Assembly (NCBI RefSeq): GCF_001642695.1
Contig: NZ_LWCC02000005.1
Span: forward strand, 2,987,690-3,026,952
Source of the DNA: Streptomyces chilikensis
GTDB lineage: Bacteria > Actinomycetota > Actinomycetes > Streptomycetales > Streptomycetaceae
Direction: 5' to 3'
Length of the DNA stretch: 39,263 nt
Shown: positions 26,328 to 33,371 of the stretch, in pieces
How positions within the stretch are numbered: position 1 is the first letter of the stretch
How the letters are laid out: the number at the start of each line of letters is the position of its first letter
The notes under the pieces: model-generated
The model's input: the letters and a program-made list of their open reading frames with translations, nothing else
What the model was told of the DNA's origin: nothing
Database searches by the model: none
Translations under genes and position numbers: made by a program

Positions 26328-27580
26328 CAGCCGTGACGACAGGAGGTTCCTTCCACCCGGACCCGGAGGGCCAGGTCCCGAGCGCCGAGGGGTACTTCGG
26401 CGCCTTCGGCGGCAAGTTCATCCCGGAGGCGCTGGTCGCCGCGGTGGACGAGGTCGCCGTGGAGTACGAGAAGGCGAAGGGCGATCCGGCCTTCGCGGCC
26501 CAGCTGGACGACCTGCTGGTGAACTACACGGGCCGGCCGAGCGCGCTCACGGAGGTGCCGCGGTTCGCGGAGCACGCGGGCGGCGCCCGGGTCTTCCTCA
26601 AGCGCGAGGACCTGAACCACACCGGCTCGCACAAGATCAACAATGTGCTGGGCCAGGCGCTGCTCACCCGGCGGATGGGCAAGACGCGGGTCATCGCGGA
26701 GACCGGCGCCGGCCAGCACGGCGTGGCCACCGCCACCGCCTGCGCCCTGTTCGGCCTCGACTGCACCATCTACATGGGGGAGATCGACACCGAGCGCCAG
26801 GCGCTGAACGTGGCGCGGATGCGGATGCTGGGCGCCGAGGTGGTCCCGGTCGCCTCGGGCAGCCGGACGCTGAAGGACGCCATCAACGAGGCGTTCCGCG
26901 ACTGGGTCGCCAACGTCGACAGCACCCACTACCTGTTCGGGACGGTGGCGGGACCGCACCCCTTCCCCGCCATGGTGCGCGACTTCCACCGGGTGATCGG
27001 CGTCGAGGCCCGCCGGCAGGTCCTGGCGCGCGCCGGACGGCTGCCGGACGCGGTGGTGGCGTGCGTGGGGGGCGGGTCGAACGCCATCGGCCTCTTCCAC
27101 GCCTTCATCCCGGACCGGGGGGTGCGCCTGGTGGGCTGCGAGCCCGGCGGACACGGCGTCGCGACCGGCGAGCACGCGGCGACGCTCACCGCGGGCGAGC
27201 CGGGCATCCTGCACGGTTCCCGGTCCTACGTGCTCCAGGACGAGGAGGGGCAGATCACCGAGCCGTACTCCATCTCGGCGGGACTGGACTACCCCGGCAT
27301 CGGCCCGGAGCACTCCTACCTGAAGGACTCCGGGCGCGGCGAGTACCGGGCCGTGACGGACGACGACGCGATGCTGGCCCTGCGGCTGCTGTCCCGGACC
27401 GAGGGCATCATCCCGGCGATCGAGTCGGCGCACGCGCTGGCCGGCGCGCTGGAGGTGGGCCGGGAACTGGGCCCGGAGGGCCTGCTGATCGTCAACCTGT
27501 CCGGCCGCGGGGACAAGGACATGGACACGGCGGCCCGCTGGTTCGGGCTGTACGACGGGAAGAAGGAGGGGACCGGCTGA
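26324..27580 (+). CDS. trpB: Tryptophan synthase beta subunit
   Basis: A 418-aa PLP enzyme condensing indole with serine. [15 protein letters not shown] at the N-terminus, the PLP lysine K104 in [25 protein letters not shown] with the catalytic Glu, [19 protein letters not shown] binding the PLP phosphate, [12 protein letters not shown] and LSGRGDKDM. These are features of ordinary TrpB1 rather than stand-alone TrpB2. No trpA follows: the operon ends in two hairpins and a tRNA. It must borrow a TrpA encoded elsewhere or use free indole. The ATG at 26324 overlaps the trpC stop. Confidence 0.94.
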   Translation: MTAVTTGGSFHPDPEGQVPSAEGYFGAFGGKFIPEALVAAVDEVAVEYEKAKGDPAFAAQLDDLLVNYTGRPSALTEVPRFAEHAGGARVFLKREDLNHTGSHKINNVLGQALLTRRMGKTRVIAETGAGQHGVATATACALFGLDCTIYMGEIDTERQALNVARMRMLGAEVVPVASGSRTLKDAINEAFRDWVANVDSTHYLFGTVAGPHPFPAMVRDFHRVIGVEARRQVLARAGRLPDAVVACVGGGSNAIGLFHAFIPDRGVRLVGCEPGGHGVATGEHAATLTAGEPGILHGSRSYVLQDEEGQITEPYSISAGLDYPGIGPEHSYLKDSGRGEYRAVTDDDAMLALRLLSRTEGIIPAIESAHALAGALEVGRELGPEGLLIVNLSGRGDKDMDTAARWFGLYDGKKEGTG

Positions 27581-27592
27581 GCGGGACCTCCC

Positions 27593-27613
27593 CGGCCGCG
27601 GGTCCCGCGGCCG
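27593..27613 (+). terminator. Terminator of the trp operon
   Basis: Perfect ten-base arms CGGCCGCGGG and CCCGCGGCCG around a single T, starting 12 bases past the trpB stop. Confidence 0.7.
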
Positions 27614-27632
27614 CCGCGGAGCCCGCCGGGCG

Positions 27633-27669
27633 ATGGCCTGCGAACCGTTCACCCCGGTTCGCGGGCCAT
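27633..27669. terminator. Terminator beyond the tRNA-Leu 3' end
   Basis: ATGGCC-t-GCGAACCG pairs with CGGTTCGC-g-GGCCAT around a short loop. It lies 6 bases beyond the tRNA 3' end on the minus strand and could also back up the trp-operon terminator. Confidence 0.65.
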
Positions 27670-27675
27670 TCGTGG

Positions 27676-27758
27676 TACGGCCGGTGGGATTCGAACCCAC
27701 ATGGACTTCCGTCCACAACATCCTAAGTGTTGCGCGTCTGCCATTCCGCCACGGCCGC
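27676..27758 (-). tRNA. tRNA-Leu (anticodon TAG)
   Basis: An 83-nt class II tRNA with long variable arm. Acceptor arms GCGGCCG and CGGCCGT pair (one G-U), the anticodon stem CAACA/TGTTG encloses loop CTTAGGA with anticodon TAG (reads CUA and related Leu codons), and the T arm contains GGTTCGAATCC. CCA is not encoded. It lies with its 3' end towards the biosynthetic cluster. Confidence 0.93.
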
Positions 27759-27787
27759 GGAGCGGTGCACGGCCATCGTACTCGGCG

Positions 27788-29104
27788 TCAGAGCGTCGCC
27801 GTCCGGCCCCGGGTGAGCACGCCCGGATCGAACTGCTGCGCCATCCGGCGGTAGCCCGCGTCGTTGAGGTGGAGGTGGTCACCGGAGTCGAGGTGCCCGG
27901 CCAGGCGGTGCGGGGCGTAGGGGTCGCGGAGGGCCTTGTCGAGGTCGATCACCGCGTCGAAGATCCCGCCGCCGCGGATCTCGGTGTTGACCGCCCGGCG
28001 CGCCGTCTCACGGACCGCGTCGTAGCCGATGTGGCCCCCGAACGGCATCAGCGTCGCGCCGACGACCGGGATGCCCCGCGCGTGGGCGCGGGTGACCAGC
28101 GCGCGCAGGCCGGCGGTGATGGCGGCGGGGTCGGGCGTGCCGTCGGGGTCGCGGAGGATGTCGTTGATGCCGAGGACCACGACGACCGCCCTGGTGTTGG
28201 GCCGTGACAGCGCGTCCCGCTCGAAGCGGTTCAGGCCGCTGGGGCTGTCGGCGGGGCGGCCGAGGCCGTCGGTGAGGAGCTGGTTGCCGCTGATGCCCGC
28301 GTTGGCGACGCCGTGGCGGAAGTCCAGCCGCTCGGCCAGCACGTCGGTCCAGCGGGCCTCCTGGTCCGGCGTGGAGGTGACGCCGTCGGTGAGGGAGTCG
28401 CCGATGACCACCACGGTGCCCTCGGCGTCCTTGCTGAGGACGTCGAGGGCGGTGACGTACCGCCAGTGCGGGGTCGGCTCGGTGTAGGCCCGGGCCCGCG
28501 GGTCGAGGACGTGGTCGCCGGTGGCGAGGTACGAGGTCTGGCGGGCGTGCCGGTGGTAGGTGACCGGGCCGGCGGGCGTGGGGGAGTGGGTGGTGATCAG
28601 CACGTCGCTGTCGGCCGGCACCCGCAGGGCCACCGCGTCGCTGACCACCTGGCCGCCCGGCGGGACGGTCACCGCGCGGGCGCCGGAGAAGGTCAGCGGG
28701 CGCAGCGTGTCCGGGGCGGCCTCCGGGGTGTCGTCCCGGAGGGCGACGCCGACCGAGGCGGAGGTGATGAGCAGCGGCTGCCGGCCGTAGTGGTTGGACA
28801 GGGTCACCCGTGCGGCGGAACCGCCGGCGCTGGTGTGGACGACGTTGCGCACGGACCGTCCGGCGACGCCCGTCAGTTCCGTGCCGGGCTCGGCCCCGGA
28901 GGGCGCGGCGGCCCAGCTGCCGACCCACGTTCCGGTGGAGGCGGGCGCGGCGGGATTGTGGGGCGCGCGGCCCCCGGACACGCTGGTGTCGCGGGCCTCG
29001 GTCCGGGCACCCGCCTGGCGGGCCGCGAGGTAGATGCCGGCGCTGACGGCGATTATCAGGGCGGTGAAGGCCGCCAGCAGGGCGCAAGCGTGACGCCTGG
29101 TCAT
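27788..29104 (-). CDS. Secreted or membrane-anchored SGNH/GDSL hydrolase
   Basis: A 438-aa hydrolase. After MTRRHACALLAAFTALIIAVSAGIY, a signal peptide or N-terminal anchor, comes a linker and a beta-rich domain (TWVGSWAAAPSG, VTLSNHYGRQPLLI). The catalytic SGNH domain follows: VVIGDSLTDG (Ser nucleophile), ANAGISGNQ (Gly block), VVLGINDI (Asn block) and SGDHLHLNDAGY, with the DxxH pair. This two-domain form is common for secreted Streptomyces esterases/lipases; substrate unknown. The ATG at 29104 gives the best signal peptide. Divergent from the DUF445 gene, convergent with nothing; its 3' end is 29 bases from the tRNA 5' end. Confidence 0.87.
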   Translation of the reverse strand: MTRRHACALLAAFTALIIAVSAGIYLAARQAGARTEARDTSVSGGRAPHNPAAPASTGTWVGSWAAAPSGAEPGTELTGVAGRSVRNVVHTSAGGSAARVTLSNHYGRQPLLITSASVGVALRDDTPEAAPDTLRPLTFSGARAVTVPPGGQVVSDAVALRVPADSDVLITTHSPTPAGPVTYHRHARQTSYLATGDHVLDPRARAYTEPTPHWRYVTALDVLSKDAEGTVVVIGDSLTDGVTSTPDQEARWTDVLAERLDFRHGVANAGISGNQLLTDGLGRPADSPSGLNRFERDALSRPNTRAVVVVLGINDILRDPDGTPDPAAITAGLRALVTRAHARGIPVVGATLMPFGGHIGYDAVRETARRAVNTEIRGGGIFDAVIDLDKALRDPYAPHRLAGHLDSGDHLHLNDAGYRRMAQQFDPGVLTRGRTATL

Positions 29105-29293
29105 GCGGGGCTCGACTCCTCGGGCTTTTCGAACGACGGAACGACTGGAACGACGGAAGGTGCGGGACATCCCCGGCGGCTCTCCGGGCGTCCTCGTGGA
29201 CAGACGCCGGGAACCTTCTCTCCGTTCCCGGAGTCGGTCAGCAGGGACGTTTCTTTCCTGATGGGGCATGTGACACAGGTGGACGGGCGACGA

Positions 29294-30751
29294 ATGGGAC
29301 GACAGGACGAGAACGGCGGGTACCCCGCCGGCACCGCCGATACCGGCGGCGGTGGCGGGGAACGCGGCGGCGGTGCCGGCGGCACCGGCGGCGTCGGCGG
29401 TGCCGGGAGCGGCGGTGCGGGGCACGGCGAGCATGCCCGCCCGCCCGGCGGCGGCAATCGCGGCGTCCCCCGTTCGGCCGCACGCACCATGAATGGTTTC
29501 ACCCTCGCCGACGAGGAGCGCCAGCGGGGTGTCCGTCGGATGAAGGCGCTGGCCACGGGCCTGCTGCTGGTGGTCGCCGTGATCTACGCGCTGGCCACCT
29601 GGGCGGAACACCAGGGGGCGGGCGCCTGGGCCGGCTACGTCGCGGCGGCCGCCGAGGCGGGCATGGTGGGCGCGCTCGCCGACTGGTTCGCCGTGACGGC
29701 CCTCTTCCGGCACCCGCTGGGTCTGCCGATCCCGCACACCGCGATCATCCCCACCAAGAAGGACCAGCTCGGCGAGTCGCTGGGCGAGTTCGTGGGGGAG
29801 AACTTCCTCTCCGCGGAGGTGGTGCGGACCCGGCTGCGGGCGGTCGGCATCGGGAACCGGCTGGGCGCCTGGCTGGCCGAACCGGAGCACGCCGACCGGG
29901 TGACGGCCGAACTGGCGACCGCGCTGCGGGGCGCGCTGACCGTGCTGAAGGACCGTGACGTCCAGGACGTGGTGGGCGAGGCCATCACCCGCCGCGCGGA
30001 GGCGGCCGAGGTCGCCCCGGTGCTGGGCAAGACGCTGGAGCGGGTGGTCGCGGACCAGGGGCACCGGCGGACGGTCGACCTGGTGGTGGCGCGGGCGCAC
30101 GACTGGCTGGTGCTGCACGGCGACCGCGTGATGAACGCGGTGCAGGGCGGCGCCCCGGGCTGGACGCCGCGGTTCGTGGACCGGAAGGTGGGGGAGCGGG
30201 TCTACAAGGAACTGCTGCGGTTCGTCACCGAGATGCGGGACATGCCGACCCATCCGGCCCGGGACGCGCTGGACCGGTTCCTCGCCGACTTCGCCTCCGA
30301 CCTGCAGTCCGACACGGACACCCGGGCCCGGGTGGAGCGGCTGAAGTCGGAGGTGCTGAACCGGGACGAGGTGCAGGACCTGATCGCCTCGGCCTGGTCG
30401 GCGGTGCGCCGGATGATGGTGACCGCCTCCGAGGACGAGCAGAGCCGGCTGCGGCTGCGGGTGCGCGCGGGGCTGCTGGCCCTCGGCGCCCGGATGAAGG
30501 CGGACCAGGGGCTCCAGGAGAAGGTCGACGGCTGGATCGAGGGCGCCGTCACCTACGTGGTCACCACCTACCGGAGCGAGATCACCGCCCTGATCACCGA
30601 CACGGTCGCGGGCTGGGACGCCGAGCACACCACCCGGAAGATCGAGGCGCACATCGGCCGCGATCTCCAGTTCATCCGGATCAACGGCACGGTGGTCGGC
30701 TCGCTGGCCGGGCTGCTGATCCACACCGTTTCGCGCATGCTGGGGGCATAG
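29294..30751 (+). CDS. DUF445 family membrane protein
   Basis: A protein of about 485 aa. An N-terminal segment of about 65 residues is almost entirely Gly, Ala, Thr and Arg (low complexity), followed by GFTLADEERQRGVRRMKALATGLLLVVAVIYALATW (first membrane helix) and AAEAGMVGALADWFAVTALFRHPLGLPIPHTAIIP, the hallmark DUF445 motif. The long soluble middle is helical (LERVVADQGHRRTVDLVV, DALDRFLADFASDL) and a final hydrophobic stretch VVGSLAGLLIHTVSRML closes the protein. Function is unknown for the family. In-frame ATGs at 29261, 29294 and 29489 are all possible; ribosome binding sites are weak at each. The 189-base gap to the divergent SGNH gene shows no clear promoter. Confidence 0.8.
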   Translation: MGRQDENGGYPAGTADTGGGGGERGGGAGGTGGVGGAGSGGAGHGEHARPPGGGNRGVPRSAARTMNGFTLADEERQRGVRRMKALATGLLLVVAVIYALATWAEHQGAGAWAGYVAAAAEAGMVGALADWFAVTALFRHPLGLPIPHTAIIPTKKDQLGESLGEFVGENFLSAEVVRTRLRAVGIGNRLGAWLAEPEHADRVTAELATALRGALTVLKDRDVQDVVGEAITRRAEAAEVAPVLGKTLERVVADQGHRRTVDLVVARAHDWLVLHGDRVMNAVQGGAPGWTPRFVDRKVGERVYKELLRFVTEMRDMPTHPARDALDRFLADFASDLQSDTDTRARVERLKSEVLNRDEVQDLIASAWSAVRRMMVTASEDEQSRLRLRVRAGLLALGARMKADQGLQEKVDGWIEGAVTYVVTTYRSEITALITDTVAGWDAEHTTRKIEAHIGRDLQFIRINGTVVGSLAGLLIHTVSRMLGA

Positions 30752-30815
30752 CCGTAACGGGCGGGGCAACAGGGAGGGGAACCGCCGCTCGCTCAACGGA
30801 GAGGGAGACCACGCG

Positions 30816-32312
30816 ATGGCAGTATCCGCGACACCCGAGCCTTCGGAGATCCCGAAGGAGACAGGAACCGTCACCACCGCCGTCCCGGCCCGGCTGGACC
30901 GGCTTCCGTGGTCCCGCTGGCACTGGATGATCGTCATCGGCCTGGGCACCGTGTGGATCCTGGACGGGCTGGAGGTCACCACGGTCGGCAACATCGCCGG
31001 CCGGCTGGCCGAGGAGGGCAGCGGACTGCCCATCAGCTCCGCCCAGGTCACCGGTATGGCGGCGGCGCTGTACGTCGCGGGAGCGTGCGCCGGGGCGCTG
31101 TTCTTCGGCTGGCTCACCGACCGCTTCGGCCGCAAGAAGCTCTTCATCACCACCCTGGCGGTCTACCTGGGGGCGACCGCCCTCACCGCGATCTCGTTCG
31201 ACGTCTGGTGGTTCTTCCTCTTCCGCTTCCTGACCGGGTTCGGCATCGGCGGCGAGTACGCGGCCATCAACTCCGCCATCGACGAGCTGATCCCCTCCGA
31301 GTACCGCGGCCGGGTCGACCTGATCATCAACGGCAGCTACTGGCTCGGCGCGATCGGCGGCGCGCTGCTGTCCATCGTGATGCTGGACACCGACATCTTC
31401 GCCGCGAACGTCGGCTGGCGGCTGACCTTCGCGCTCGGCGTCGTGCTCGGCCTGGTGATCCTGCTGGTGCGGCGGAACGTCCCGGAGAGTCCACGCTGGC
31501 AGTTCATCCACGGCCAGGGCGAGAAGGCGGAGAAACTCGTCTCCGACGTCGAGCGGGAGATCGAGGAGCAACAGGGCCGCAAGCTGCCCCCGCCGGCCGG
31601 TGAGATCACCATCCACCAGCGCAAGTCCATCGGCTTCGGGCTGATCGCCAGGACGGTCTTCACCAAGTACCCCAAGCGCACGGTGCTGGGGCTGGCCCTC
31701 TTCATCGGCCAGGCGTTCCTCTACAACGCGATCACCTTCGGCTTCGGCGCGATCCTCACCAAGTTCTTCGACGTCGAGGTCGGCCACACCGGCTACTACT
31801 TCGCGGTGATCGCCGCGGGCAACTTCCTCGGCCCGCTGCTGCTGGGCAAGCTGTTCGACACGGTCGGCCGCCGGATCATGATCTCGTCGACGTACATCCT
31901 CTCCGGGCTCCTGCTGTTCGTGACGGCGTGGCTGTTCAGTCAGGAGGTGCTGACGGCGACGACGCTGACGGCGTGCTGGTGCGTGGTGCTGTTCTTCGCC
32001 TCGGCGGGCGCGAGCAGTGCCTACCTGACGGTCTCCGAGATCTTCCCGATGGAGACCCGCGCGATGGCGATCGCCTTCTTCTACGCGGTCGGCACGGCGG
32101 CGGGCGGCATCGCCGGCCCGCTGATCTTCGCGGACCTCACGGAGTCCGGGGTCATCGCGGAGACGGTGCTGGCGTTCCAGATCGGCGCGGGCCTGATGTG
32201 CGCGGCGGGGCTCGTCGCGGTCTTCCTCGCCGTCAAGGCCGAACGCCGCAGCCTGGAGGACATCGCGACGCCCCTCTCCACCGTCGACACCCCCGCCGCA
32301 CCCGCCCGCTGA
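30816..32312 (+). CDS. MFS transporter, sugar-porter-like
   Basis: A 498-aa twelve-helix transporter. It shows WILDGLEVTTVGNI in helix 1, the loop 2-3 signature GWLTDRFGRKKLF, RFLTGFGIGGEYAAINSAIDELIPSEYRGR (loop 4-5 of the sugar/metabolite porter branch), PESPRW at the central loop, the repeat GKLFDTVGRRIM, and SEIFPMETRAMAIAF in the second half. A long cytoplasmic loop (about 200-260) is Glu/Lys-rich. Probable substrate: a sugar, organic acid or aromatic acid; not determinable. ATG at 30816 follows GGAGAGGGAGACC. Nothing links it to the biosynthetic cluster. Confidence 0.87.
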   Translation: MAVSATPEPSEIPKETGTVTTAVPARLDRLPWSRWHWMIVIGLGTVWILDGLEVTTVGNIAGRLAEEGSGLPISSAQVTGMAAALYVAGACAGALFFGWLTDRFGRKKLFITTLAVYLGATALTAISFDVWWFFLFRFLTGFGIGGEYAAINSAIDELIPSEYRGRVDLIINGSYWLGAIGGALLSIVMLDTDIFAANVGWRLTFALGVVLGLVILLVRRNVPESPRWQFIHGQGEKAEKLVSDVEREIEEQQGRKLPPPAGEITIHQRKSIGFGLIARTVFTKYPKRTVLGLALFIGQAFLYNAITFGFGAILTKFFDVEVGHTGYYFAVIAAGNFLGPLLLGKLFDTVGRRIMISSTYILSGLLLFVTAWLFSQEVLTATTLTACWCVVLFFASAGASSAYLTVSEIFPMETRAMAIAFFYAVGTAAGGIAGPLIFADLTESGVIAETVLAFQIGAGLMCAAGLVAVFLAVKAERRSLEDIATPLSTVDTPAAPAR

Positions 32313-32335
32313 CCCCGTCCCGCCTCCGCCCCTCC

Positions 32336-32377
32336 CGCGCAGCCGTGCCGCGGCCCGTCCCGCGGCGCGGCTGCGCG
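32336..32377. terminator. Bidirectional terminator between MFS and DUF1707 genes
   Basis: CGCGCAGCCG pairs with CGGCTGCGCG and inner CCGCGG with CCGCGG, a long GC stem located between two convergent genes. Confidence 0.75.
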
Positions 32378-32480
32378 TCGCCGTCCGCGGGCCGGTGCTA
32401 CCCCCCCGGACGCCGGGGGTGGAGGTGGTCCCGCGCCGTCCCGGGCGGGGCGGGGCAGGCGCGGGCTCCCGGAGACCGGG

Positions 32481-33200
32481 TCAGGCGGGGGGAAGGCGGC
32501 GCCTGCCGGCGCCCTTGGGGCGCTTCGTGCGGACCCCCACGCCGCCCCAGAAGGCGAAGCCCGTGACGACGACCCGCGGCGCGCCCGGGTCGGGGGCCGG
32601 GAAGTCGCCCCGCGCGTCGTGGTCGAACCCGCCCATGAGCCCCGTGCCCCGCATCACGACCTCGACCCCCGGCGGGACGACGATTTCCACCCCGCCCATC
32701 ACGGCGACGCAGTTCACGACGACCTCACGCCCCGCGAAGTACGCGTCGCGCAGGTCGATCACCCCGCCGCCCATCACCGCCACCGCGTTGAACCGCCGCG
32801 GCGCCACCCACCGCCCGACCCGCTGGAAGCCGGACATCACCGCGATCCCCCGGTCGGAGGAACCCTCGCCCCCGGTGATCCGCGACGACCAGTCGGGTTC
32901 CGCCCCGGAGGCGGGGGCGGGCCGCTTCGCCATGGAGACCGCCGGTCCGCCCGGCGCGGGCAGGTCCCGGGTGACCGGCTCCAGCTCCCCGTACGTCTTC
33001 GCCCGGTACACGACGTCCAGCCGTTCCTGGAACTCGTCCATGTCGAGCCGCCCCTCCGCGAGGGCGTCCCGGAGCCGCTCCGCGACCCGCTCGCGGTCGG
33101 CGTCCCCCGCCCGGAGTTCGGGCAGCGGCACCTCCCGCCGTTCCCCCCGCGCTGCCCCGCCCTCGTCCCGCTCGTTCCGCTTGTTCGACGCGTCGGCCAT
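32481..33200 (-). CDS. DUF1707 protein with LiaF-like C-terminal domain
   Basis: A 239-aa protein. PELRAGDADRERVAERLRDALAEGRLDMDEFQERLDVVYRAKTYGEL (about 20-70) is the DUF1707 domain, a small helical module at the N-terminus of many actinobacterial proteins. A charged linker follows, then a beta-strand-rich domain with repeats of the type FNAVAVMGGGVIDLRDA, VNCVAVMGGVEIVVPPGVEV and GTGLMGG, like the C-terminal domain of LiaF and cell-wall-active-antibiotic response proteins. No transmembrane helix is evident between them. Role unknown; envelope-stress sensing is plausible, and a PBP gene lies divergently next to it. ATGs at 33200 and 33212 are both possible. Confidence 0.78.
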   Translation of the reverse strand: MADASNKRNERDEGGAARGERREVPLPELRAGDADRERVAERLRDALAEGRLDMDEFQERLDVVYRAKTYGELEPVTRDLPAPGGPAVSMAKRPAPASGAEPDWSSRITGGEGSSDRGIAVMSGFQRVGRWVAPRRFNAVAVMGGGVIDLRDAYFAGREVVVNCVAVMGGVEIVVPPGVEVVMRGTGLMGGFDHDARGDFPAPDPGAPRVVVTGFAFWGGVGVRTKRPKGAGRRRLPPA

Positions 33201-33306
33201 GGCGCGCAGCATACGAGTTCGGGACGCCCCCGGTAACGGGATGCCGCCAGGACGGCGGCGTGCCGAGGCCCCGACACAGACCAGTCCTGCGGGCGCGCTT
33301 CGGTCA

Positions 33307-33314
33307 TACCGGTA
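33307..33314. promoter_or_regulatory. TACCGGTA palindrome before the PBP gene
   Basis: An eight-base palindrome in ATACCGGTACAT, 57 bases before the PBP start. The same core occurs next to the putative mec promoter at 1871. The 171-base divergent gap otherwise shows only the GGAG-type ribosome binding sites of the PBP gene. Confidence 0.3.
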
Positions 33315-33371
33315 CATAGTGGGCGCATAGGGTATCGGCGGGACGCGGAGGAACGGGAGCCGGAGCACGCG

